Source: JBOHWJ01 sp050736615
Lineage (GTDB): Bacteria > Desulfobacterota > Binatia > Binatales > Binataceae
Direction: 5' to 3'
Assembly (NCBI GenBank): GCA_050736615.1
Contig: JBOHWL010000196.1
Coordinates: 1 to 8,113 of the forward strand
Length of the DNA stretch: 8,113 nt
Shown here piece by piece: positions 1 to 6,214 of the stretch. Within the stretch, counting starts at the first letter, position 1. The number at the start of each line of letters is the position of its first letter. Both the position numbers and the translations under genes were made by a program. The notes below the pieces were generated by a model. That model saw only the letters and a program-made list of their open reading frames with translations. It was not told the origin of the DNA and made no database searches.

Positions 1-3000
1 GCATGGGATTGCGCAATCAGCTTGGCCAATTCCTTCACTTCAATCGGCTTTCTGAGGAAATGATCGAATTTGGAATCGCGCGCGCGGCCGTGCCGCCGAT
101 CAATGCGCCAGCCTGACAATGCGAGCAGTAACGCCTCCGGCAATAACTCGCGCATACGGCGCGCGACTTCATAGCCGTCCATCTCCGGCAGTCCGATATC
201 AATGATGGCGATTTCAGGCTTGAATTCATTGGCGATTCCGATCCCGGCCGGCCCGTCGTAGGCAATGCGCACGTCATAGCCGTCGGACTCCAGGAGAAAG
301 GCCAATGCGTCAGCGCCGTCGCGATTATCATCGATTATCACAACTTTTTTATTCGCAGGTGTGGGCGCTTCAGCGGCAGCGCCGTCGCTCGACATGATCC
401 CCTGAGTCAGGTTCGGCGCGGGAATGGAGGGCAAGCGGATGATGAATTCACTGCCTTTGCCCAATCCTTCGCTAAAGACTTCGACGATGCCGTCGTGCAT
501 CGCAACTAATTGGCGCACCAGTGCGAGTCCGAGTCCGAGCCCTTTTGCTCCCGCCTGCGAAAGCGGTTCACCTTGCGAGTACATGTCGAACAGGCGCGGC
601 AGCATCTCGGGGCTGACGCCGTTCCCGCTATCGCGCAAACGGATCACAATTCCGCCATCCTCGCGGGCGGCATTCAAATGAATTTTCCCGCCTGCCGGGG
701 TGTACTTGAAAGCGTTATTCAACAGGTTCGAGAGCACTTGTGAAAGCCGCATCAGGTCGCCATTAAGGTAAATTGGCTCTTCCGGTATCGAGACGGTAAA
801 CTCGTGCGTACTGGAATCGATTAGCGGCTGGCAAGTTTCAAGTGTGCTGCCGACCACGTCCGCCAGCCGCAGTTGCTGCCGGTTAATTGTGATTTTGCCG
901 TGCGTCAGGCGCTCGATATCGAGCAAGTCATCAACCAGCCGGAGCAGGTGCTGAAACTGCCGGTGGATGACCTCCTGAGCCTGGTCCACCGCCGGCGGTC
1001 CGTGATTTTCACGGCGGAGAACTTCGATGCTGCTGAGCATCGCGCCGAGCGGATTGCGCAACTCATGCGCCAGCATCGCGAGGAAGTGATCTTTGTTGCG
1101 ATCGGCCTCGCGTAGAGCTTCTTCCGCCAGGCGCCGCGCAGTGACATCGTTATTGACTTCGAGTACGACCTGCTCGCCTTGCTCGCGATGATGCAGCACC
1201 CAATGGCTCGCGACGATTATTTTGGTGCCGGCACGCGTAGTGTGGACCAGTTCGCCTTCCCATTGGCCGGTTTTGCGCAGATGAGCATCGATCTCAGCCA
1301 GCGGGATTGGCGATTCGGTCTTCAACAGTTCATGCGACAGGCGGCCGAGTGCTTCTTCGCCGGTGTAGCCGTACAGACGCTCACAGCCGGCATTCCAGTA
1401 CACGATGCGGTCGTTGATGTCGCGTATCAGCACGTGGGCGAAATTCAGGATTTCGCCTTGCTCGCGCACGATCGCGGTCTGGCGCCGAAACTCCTGCTCG
1501 GCTTCGCGCCGGTTGGTGATATCCACGAACGTCAGTACAACGCCGTCGATTTGATCGTCGAGCGTGCGGTAAGGCGAGAGCCGTGCGATATACCAATTGC
1601 CGTCACTGCTGTGGACCTCGCGTTGTGCGACTTGCAACGTGCGCAACACCTGTTCCATCTCGGCGGTCAAGGAAGGGTAGTCGAGCTTGTTGGTAAAATG
1701 TTCGAGCGGCCGTCCGAGATCCTCGGCGGTGATGTTGAACAACTGCTCGGCACGAGTGGTGTAGCGCCTGATGCGCAACGCGCGGTCCAGGAAAATCGTC
1801 GCGATATCCGTCGAAGCCATCAGGTTTCGCAGGTCGCTATTGGCTTGCCGAACCTCTTCGACGGTGCCCTTGTATTCCTGGTTCACGGTGGTCAACTCCT
1901 CATTGACCGACTGCAGCTCTTCCTTGCTGGTTTCCAGTTCCTCGCTGGCGGAGCGCAATTCCTCGTTGATCGCCTGCAGCTCCTCGTTGGAAGCGCGCAG
2001 CTCTTCGGTCGAGGTCTCGTATTGCTCGACCGTGATGCGCAGTTGATCCCGGGCGTGCCGCAGCTCCTGTTCCAAATGCGGTACGATTTCGAGCTCGTCA
2101 GTGCCGTGAGCGGCCGGCTCGGCCGCGCGCGGAACTGTGGGAGATTCGTCGAAAGTCACCAGGAAAAAGCCACGCGCCGCTTCCGGATTTTGCCCAACCC
2201 GCCGCACGCCGAGGCTCACCGCGCGCGCCTCGCCGCCCAGGCTGACCCGCACACTGCGTGACTTGGGCGCGGCATCGAACTGGTCACGCATTTTCGCTTC
2301 CAACAGCGCCGCCCGCAATTCGAGGTGCAAATACGGATGGATCAGCGCGAGCAGATTGCGCGTGGGTTCGCCGCCGGCCATCCGCATATAGCGCCCAGCG
2401 TTGGCGCTGATGTGGATGACGTCGTAATCCTCGTTGATTAGCACGCTGGGCGGCGCGAGCCGCTCGACCACCTCTTCGTGCAGCTCACCGGCCGAGACCG
2501 GGCTCTCCTCCCTGCCGCCCGTGACCGGCATTCTCGCTTGCCACACGCCTAGCGGGCTCTCGAATGCAGGCTGGATCGGTCCGACCGTCGCGCGCCGGCT
2601 GTAGATGCACCGCTTTTTATCCAGCGTGGCGAACAGCGCCGGCGTGATTTCGGCCGATTCGGACGCGCCGAGAAACAGATAACCGTCCGGGCGCAAGGCG
2701 AAATGGAAGATGCTGAGCAGCCGCTCCTGCATCTCGCGGTTGAGATAAATCAGCAGATTGCGGCAACTGACCAGATCCAGCCTGGAGAAAGGCGGGTCGC
2801 GCACCACGTTATGCCGCGCGAACAAAACTATCTCACGCAAATCTTTTTTTATCTGGTAGCCGGCGCCTTCCTTGACGAAGAATTGGCGCAGCCGCTCCGG
2901 CGAAACGTCCACGCTGATGGTCGCCAGGTAGCGGCCCTCGCGCGCCTGCGCGATCGCTTTCTCATCGATGTCCGTGGCAAAAACCTGAATCCTGGGCGGG

Positions 3001-4055
3001 TCCGGCAGCCGTGCGGCGTACTCGGCCAGCAATATCGCGATGGAGTAGGCCTCTTCGCCAGTGGCGCATCCAGCCGACCATACGCGCACCTGGTCGTTGC
3101 CGCTTTTGCCCGCGAACAGTTTCGGTACAACCTCCTTTTGCAGAAGCTCGAAAGCTTCAGGGTCGCGGAAAACATTGGTCACCGTAATCAGCAGATCGCG
3201 CAATAGCGCTGTGACTTCCTCGGAATGTTCGCGGATAAAATTTAGGTAGGCGGGCAAATCCGCAAGATCGTGCACCTGGATGCGGCGGGAAATCCGGCGC
3301 AGCAGGGTCGGACGCTTATAATGGCTGAAATCGTTGCCCGTGCGCAGCCGCATGATTGTCAGCGCATCGCGCAGTGCCCCGCTTAATTCCGGCCGCAGGC
3401 CACCCTCTGTTTCCGGCCTTTCCAGCCCGAGCCGCAGGGGATTCGCATTGTCGCGCATGGCGCGCAGCTTGTCGGGTATTTCAGCGACCGGAAGGATGAA
3501 GTCCACCAATGCCGTGCCGATCGCGCTGCGCGGCATGTCAACGTATTCGGCTTCGGCCGGGTCTTGCGCGATGACCAATCCACCGTGTTCCTTGACCCGC
3601 CCGATCCCCAAAGTGCCGTCGGCGCCTGTGCCGGAGAGGATAATCGCGATTGCGTCCTTGCCATAAGCGTCAGCGAGCGTTCGAAAGAATAAATCGATGG
3701 AGGTGTGAGCACCATGCTCGCGTTCGGGTTCGGTCAGCCGGATTTTGCCATCCATCAGGGCGAGGTATTTCGAGGGCGGAATCACGTACACGTGGTTCGG
3801 CTCGATCGCGACGGCCTCCGTGACTTGCGTGACCGGGATGAGGGTCTGGCTTTGAATTAGCGCCGGCAGGCTGCTCTCATGTTGCGGCGAGAGGTGCAGG
3901 ATGACCACGAACGCCATTCCGCTGTCGGGTGCGATCCGGCTAAAGAATTGCCTGAGCGCCGAAACTCCGCCCGCCGACGCGCCGATGCCGACAACGTAAA
4001 ATTCCTTTGCCGGATTTTCAAGTGCGGTACCGGAGCCTACTGGGTCATCTGCCAT
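1..4055 (-). CDS. CheB-CheR-PAS-histidine kinase-receiver fusion protein (3' end beyond window)
   Basis: A single frame without stops reads from ATG at 4055 to the left edge, at least 1351 residues. Domains by residue: CheB methylesterase about 20-200, with the triad visible as Ser27 (GASAGG), His54 (HLSPQH) and Asp146 (GTGADG); CheR N-terminal and SAM-binding domains about 225-485, with SAGCATGEEAYS at 327-338, Asp362 in FATDID and SCRNLLIYL near 430; a PAS-like domain about 519-637; a heptad-rich coiled coil about 657-742 with repeated NEEL/SEEL units; PAS domains about 744-846 and 868-971; a HisKA domain with His997 (AHELRNP); an HATPase with Asn1114 in its N box, DSGNG and GLGLGL; and a receiver from about 1234 with Asp1242/1243, phospho-acceptor Asp1286 and Lys1336. 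The start is supported by AGAGGA at 4065-4070 on the minus strand, 9 nt upstream. No membrane segment is visible, so it is probably cytoplasmic. CheB here lacks its usual N-terminal receiver. The stop should lie just past the edge, where a receiver would end. Inferred role: a hybrid sensor kinase; the signal and methylation target are unknown. Confidence 0.95.
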   Translation of the reverse strand, partial: MADDPVGSGTALENPAKEFYVVGIGASAGGVSALRQFFSRIAPDSGMAFVVILHLSPQHESSLPALIQSQTLIPVTQVTEAVAIEPNHVYVIPPSKYLALMDGKIRLTEPEREHGAHTSIDLFFRTLADAYGKDAIAIILSGTGADGTLGIGRVKEHGGLVIAQDPAEAEYVDMPRSAIGTALVDFILPVAEIPDKLRAMRDNANPLRLGLERPETEGGLRPELSGALRDALTIMRLRTGNDFSHYKRPTLLRRISRRIQVHDLADLPAYLNFIREHSEEVTALLRDLLITVTNVFRDPEAFELLQKEVVPKLFAGKSGNDQVRVWSAGCATGEEAYSIAILLAEYAARLPDPPRIQVFATDIDEKAIAQAREGRYLATISVDVSPERLRQFFVKEGAGYQIKKDLREIVLFARHNVVRDPPFSRLDLVSCRNLLIYLNREMQERLLSIFHFALRPDGYLFLGASESAEITPALFATLDKKRCIYSRRATVGPIQPAFESPLGVWQARMPVTGGREESPVSAGELHEEVVERLAPPSVLINEDYDVIHISANAGRYMRMAGGEPTRNLLALIHPYLHLELRAALLEAKMRDQFDAAPKSRSVRVSLGGEARAVSLGVRRVGQNPEAARGFFLVTFDESPTVPRAAEPAAHGTDELEIVPHLEQELRHARDQLRITVEQYETSTEELRASNEELQAINEELRSASEELETSKEELQSVNEELTTVNQEYKGTVEEVRQANSDLRNLMASTDIATIFLDRALRIRRYTTRAEQLFNITAEDLGRPLEHFTNKLDYPSLTAEMEQVLRTLQVAQREVHSSDGNWYIARLSPYRTLDDQIDGVVLTFVDITNRREAEQEFRRQTAIVREQGEILNFAHVLIRDINDRIVYWNAGCERLYGYTGEEALGRLSHELLKTESPIPLAEIDAHLRKTGQWEGELVHTTRAGTKIIVASHWVLHHREQGEQVVLEVNNDVTARRLAEEALREADRNKDHFLAMLAHELRNPLGAMLSSIEVLRRENHGPPAVDQAQEVIHRQFQHLLRLVDDLLDIERLTHGKITINRQQLRLADVVGSTLETCQPLIDSSTHEFTVSIPEEPIYLNGDLMRLSQVLSNLLNNAFKYTPAGGKIHLNAAREDGGIVIRLRDSGNGVSPEMLPRLFDMYSQGEPLSQAGAKGLGLGLALVRQLVAMHDGIVEVFSEGLGKGSEFIIRLPSIPAPNLTQGIMSSDGAAAEAPTPANKKVVIIDDNRDGADALAFLLESDGYDVRIAYDGPAGIGIANEFKPEIAIIDIGLPEMDGYEVARRMRELLPEALLLALSGWRIDRRHGRARDSKFDHFLRKPIEVKELAKLIAQSH

Positions 4056-4142
4056 TTGGCTGCGTCCTCTTAGGAGCAACTCCCGATGGAACTGCTCTCG
4101 AAGTGGATTCTTGCTCCCCTTAAATGCGTGCCGGGAAAGTGA

Positions 4143-4173
4143 ACTATAGCCCAGTCTGGCGCGGTCGGATCAA
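4143..4173 (-). promoter_or_regulatory. possible sigma-70-like promoter for the CheB-CheR-kinase gene
   Basis: On the minus strand TTGATC (4168-4173) is followed after 19 nt by TATAGT (4143-4148). The -10 box matches five of six consensus bases, but the spacing is longer than the ideal 17 and the -35 match is moderate. It would give a leader of roughly 80 nt before the ATG at 4055. This is a weak call from motif inspection only. Confidence 0.25.
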
Positions 4174-4229
4174 GCAGCCGCCAAGCCTCACAAGATCAAA
4201 CCGCTCGCCCGATTCCATGCCATCGCCCC

Positions 4230-4370
4230 GGGAACCATCCACACCAGCGCCAGTTGTCATTTCCGCACGGAGCCTGCCATTAGCGCGGCTGCGGGTGAAG
4301 CGAGCACGCCGTGAAGCGAACGAGTCCGCGAGTCGCGTTCAAGGCAACGAATCTGCGAGGTGCGTCAAGA
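4230..4370. repeat. degenerate dispersed repeat, left-end copy 1
   Basis: This stretch starts with GGGAACCATCCACACCAG and reaches TTGTCATT after 24 bases, which aligns without gaps to the left end of the element at 4382. Its inner part (4320-4365) aligns over 46 bases with 5805-5850, with about 37 identities by eye, including GCGAGTCGCGT, CAACGA and AGGTGC. It also contains the GAAGCGA/GCGAGC-rich stretch seen near 5685. No recognisable right end is present, so it looks like a truncated or decayed copy of the longer repeat seen downstream. No coding potential is evident. Confidence 0.6.
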
Positions 4371-4381
4371 TCCATTACGCT

Positions 4382-4525
4382 GGGAAACCTCTTGCACAAA
4401 CCCATTTGTCATTCTGAACGGAGTCTGCGAAGTGAAGAACCCGTAAAGAGCTCGCAAAATCAAAAAGATCCGGGATTCTTCGCTGCGCTCAGAATGACAG
4501 AATAACCACTTTGTGCAGAGTTTCC
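4382..4525. repeat. palindromic MITE-like element with imperfect terminal inverted repeats
   Basis: The left end GGGAAACCTCTTGCACAAA is the imperfect reverse complement of the right end at 4510-4525 (GGAAACTCTGCACAAA on the minus strand). The inner arms GTCATTCTGA... (4408-4442) and ...TCAGAATGAC (4471-4498) also pair, so most of the 144 bp folds on itself around an A-rich centre. No transposase and no clear target duplication are present. The inner unit recurs at 5936-6027. The element ends about 60 bp before the selenoprotein gene start, so it may affect that gene's transcription. The description as a non-autonomous element is an inference from shape and copy number. Confidence 0.75.
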
Positions 4526-4577
4526 GTAGCTCGGCTTCTGCTTGCATCACACCATCAAACGTTGCACAAAATAGCGC

Positions 4578-4582
4578 GAGGT
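4578..4582 (+). promoter_or_regulatory. ribosome binding site choosing the ATG at 4588
   Basis: GAGGT lies 5 nt before the ATG at 4588. It favours this start over an in-frame ATG at 4513, which lies inside the upstream repeat and would add 25 residues that do not look like the family. Confidence 0.6.
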
Positions 4583-4587
4583 GCCGC

Positions 4588-5163
4588 ATGCGAATCAAAG
4601 GTGTTGATCCCGACCACGCGCCCGACAGCGTACAACCGGTCTTTCAGCGCAGCCTCGAACTTTTCGGCCGCGTAGTTACGCCCGCTCTGGTGATGGCGCA
4701 CCGTCCGGAAATTTTGCTCGGCGCCGCCAGGCTCGGCCAGGCAATCGGCGGCTCGAAGGTGGTTGAACCCCGTCTCAAGTTTCTCGCGTCGATCCGCGCC
4801 GCACAGATGATCGGCTGTCCCTTTTGAGTGGACATCAACTCCGCCGGTGGCGGAGAGGCGGGTATCAGCGACGACCAGTTGCGGGAGTTGGCCGAATTCG
4901 AAAAGAGCGCGCTATTCGATCGGCGTGACAAAGCGGTGCTGCGCTATGCCGAGGGGATGACGCGAACGCCGTCCGAAGTTTCCGATGCGACTTTTGAAGG
5001 AATACGCGAACTGTTCAGCACGGAGCAAATCGTCGAGTTGACGGCGGCGATCGCGCTGGAAAATTTTCGCGCCCGGTTTAACTGTCCGCTCAAAATTGAG
5101 AGCGACGGCCTGTGCATGCTCCCGCCCGATCATCCCGTGCGTAAAGCGTTGCCCCGCGATTAG
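4588..5163 (+). CDS. selenocysteine-containing carboxymuconolactone decarboxylase/AhpD-like protein (CxxU)
   Basis: Reading from ATG 4588 to TAG 5161-5163 gives 191 residues if the in-frame TGA at 4825-4827 is read as selenocysteine 80. The N-terminal half (MRIKGVDP..., then a long helical stretch ending LASIRAAQMIGCPF) and the C-terminal half (VDINSAGGGEAGISDDQL..., RYAEGMTRTP, VELTAAIALENFRARFN at 149-165) both resemble one CMD-family subgroup, in the same frame, with no insertion or deletion between them. Family members normally read GCPFC-[IV]D-I at this point, so the TGA replaces the second Cys of the CxxC motif and Cys77 pairs with U80. Inferred role: a cytoplasmic thiol/selenol redox enzyme, perhaps a peroxide or organic hydroperoxide reductase like AhpD; the substrate is unknown. 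By alignment to the AhpD motif E-(11)-CxxC-xxx-H, the Glu and His positions hold Phe65 and Asn84. Cys166 and Cys176 are extra cysteines. A SECIS-like hairpin lies just after the TGA. The alternative is a pseudogene with one nonsense mutation, which would not explain the codon's position or the hairpin. Confidence 0.85.
4825..4827 (+). other. in-frame TGA, predicted selenocysteine codon (Sec80)
   Basis: The codon order is TGT CCC TTT TGA GTG GAC ATC, giving C-P-F-U-V-D-I. The frame stays open for 111 sense codons after it. TGA is also the natural stop of the ABC transporter gene at 7955-7957, where the family length ends as expected, so TGA is not generally read as a sense codon in this genome. 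Confidence 0.82.
4839..4855 (+). promoter_or_regulatory. bacterial SECIS element (SelB-binding hairpin)
   Basis: CTCCGCC (4839-4845) pairs perfectly with GGCGGAG (4849-4855) around the 3-nt loop GGU (4846-4848). Eighteen nucleotides lie between the TGA and the loop. Known bacterial SECIS elements need a short hairpin inside the coding sequence with a G at the start of the apical loop, about 16-37 nt after UGA. In E. coli fdhF, as I recall its sequence, a GGU loop codon is also the seventh codon after UGA. The hairpin encodes S-A-G-G-G-E here. It would recruit SelB with Sec-tRNA, although no sel gene is in the window. Confidence 0.8.
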
Positions 5164-5332
5164 CGCGCCGGTGCGTAGCCGCTAGAGCCGCGCCGTAGGT
5201 GCGGGCGGCCCAGCGTCAAGCGTCGCCAGTCAAGGCAGCGATCGCGGTGAGTCTTTTTTGTCGTCCTGAGAGCTTGTGAATTTTTAGCGCTGCTGAGCTG
5301 ACGACTGCTTAACGAGGATGTGCCGTAATTTT
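5164..5332. other. intergenic stretch after the selenoprotein gene, no gene seen
   Basis: I see no coding region here. A T6 run at 5254-5259 follows GC-rich DNA containing the palindrome GCGATCGC, but no convincing stem precedes the T run, so I do not call a terminator. GTCGTC at 5260-5265 and GACGAC at 5300-5305 form the ends of an imperfect inverted repeat that resembles a decayed copy of the repeat starting at 5333. Confidence 0.5.
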
Positions 5333-5484
5333 GTCATCCCGAGCGAAGGCTGCCGGAGTCGAGGGATCGACGCGGAGCGATTTTCTGCTTCAATGTCGCG
5401 ATGCCCAAAAGTCAAAAAGAATTCAACCGCTCCGCGTCGATCCTTCGACACGCCCTCGCGCTGCTCGGTCGGCTCAGGATGACA
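5333..5484. repeat. inverted-repeat element with 16-bp perfect inner arms
   Basis: GGATCGACGCGGAGCG at 5364-5379 is the exact reverse complement of 5428-5443, around a 48-nt centre. Outer arms GTCATCCCGAG (from 5333) and CTCAGGATGAC (5473-5483) also pair, with less conserved sequence between outer and inner arms. It is related in its outer ends to the GTCATTCTGA elements but has a different core, so it is probably a separate family. It is non-coding, and open frames through it are a by-product of its composition. Confidence 0.75.
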
Positions 5485-5520
5485 GACAAAGAGCCCCGCT
5501 TGTCCATAAACTCGGGCAAT

Positions 5521-5570
5521 TCAAAAAAATCACACACTCTGAGAGTGCGCGATCAAAAAAATCACACACT
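5521..5570. repeat. two direct copies of an 18-bp sequence, period 32
   Basis: TCAAAAAAATCACACACT occurs at 5521-5538 and again, identical, at 5553-5570. A related CTTCACACACGCTCGGAATGA occurs at 6041-6061 in front of another repeat right end. The copies sit at the edge of the element that starts near 5606, and the spacing suggests slippage or repeated insertion. Confidence 0.7.
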
Positions 5571-5605
5571 ATCGGAATGACAGATGAGGCTTGCGCAGGG
5601 GCTTC
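5571..5605. repeat. isolated right end of the palindromic repeat
   Basis: On the minus strand this reads GGAAGCCCCTGCGCAAG followed by ATCTGTCATTCCGA, similar in order and spacing to the right ends at 4491-4525 and 6052-6087. It abuts the left end of the next copy, so two elements appear to be joined back to back. Confidence 0.5.
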
Positions 5606-6087
5606 CCTAAACCTCCGCACGAGCCGCTGGCGTCACTCCGAACGCAGTCTGTCCCCAGCACGGCCGCAGGCGAAGCGCGCACACCAGGCGGAGCGAAGCG
5701 GAGCCGAGTGCTTTAGCGAAGCCGCAGGCTTCGCTAGCAAGCGAGTCTTTATCTTGGCCGAAGGCTCGCGGACTCGCCCGCCCCACGGCGTTGCCTTTAG
5801 AAATGCGAGTCTGCGAGTCGCGTCCAGGACAACGACTCTGCTAGGTGCTGAAATAAGAGAGGAATCGCGGAAGAAATTCTTGAAAAGACAGAAAAACCTG
5901 GGATTCCTCGTTCCGCTCGGAGTCTGTGAATTTTTGTCATTCTGAACGGAGTCTTCGAAGTGCAGAATCCCGAAAAAACACAGGAAAAGCAGAAAGACCC
6001 GGGATTCCTCGCTGTGCTCGGAATGACAGAAAAACAAAACCTTCACACACGCTCGGAATGACAGGCTAACCGTTGCGCGGACGTTTC
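5606..6087. repeat. long composite repeat of nested palindromic elements
   Basis: The left end, AAACCTCCGCACGAGCCG from 5609, aligns gap-free over about 40 bases with the left end at 4385, through to GTC..T..GAACG.AGTCTG. Positions 5805-5850 match 4320-4365. Positions 5936-6027 are a second copy of the inner palindrome at 4408-4498, with nearly identical left arm GTCATTCTGAACGGAGTCT and right arm GGGATTCCTCGC. A right end closes at 6052-6087 (GAAACGTCCGCGCAACGG on the minus strand). I see no transposase. Long open frames on both strands here, including the peptide HSEHSEESR, are typical of mistranslated repeats of this kind. Confidence 0.65.
5711..5741. repeat. perfect 10-bp hairpin inside the composite repeat
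   Basis: TAGCGAAGCC (5714-5723) pairs perfectly with GGCTTCGCTA (5727-5736) around the triloop GCA. CTT and AAG extend the stem after a 2-nt bulge. No T run follows directly, so it is not a standard terminator. It is more likely a structural part of the repeat. Confidence 0.55.
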
Positions 6088-6214
6088 TTAGCGGCGGTCG
6101 GTCAACGCGGCTGTTCGCTTTCCTTATCCAGTATAACTGATAACTTAAACCGGGCGACAATGAGTCTAAACGCACGTCGGTGACTGCTTTGCTCGACTAC
6201 GCCTACTCCATCTA

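Noticed and set aside
1179..2261. 360-residue open frame on the plus strand
   Set aside because: It is antisense to the PAS/coiled-coil region of the signalling gene, whose domains are clearly recognisable. Its Leu/Gln-rich repeats mirror the coiled coil in reverse.
4588..4827. The selenoprotein locus as a 79-residue truncated gene plus a separate gene restarting at GTG 4828
   Set aside because: Both halves are consecutive parts of one family in one frame, the TGA falls on the redox Cys position, no ribosome binding site precedes 4828, and a SECIS-like hairpin follows.
5711..5741. Rho-independent terminator
   Set aside because: The stem is strong, but no adjacent T run follows and it lies inside a repeat more than 500 bp from the nearest upstream stop codon.
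5331..5945. 204-residue open frame on the plus strand
   Set aside because: It runs across two different inverted-repeat elements and has no family resemblance. It is open because of repeat composition.
6132..6137. TATAAC as a -10 box for the ABC exporter operon
   Set aside because: No acceptable -35 box is found 16-18 nt upstream, so the match is not better than chance.
5633..6175. 180-residue open frame on the minus strand containing HSEHSEESR
   Set aside because: HSERSEESR-like peptides are a familiar product of translating these dispersed palindromic repeats and do not indicate a gene.
4056..6214. tRNA-Sec or a CRISPR array in the intergenic regions
   Set aside because: The hairpins do not form a cloverleaf with a T-loop signature, and the repeats are inverted and irregular, not regularly spaced direct repeats with unique spacers.
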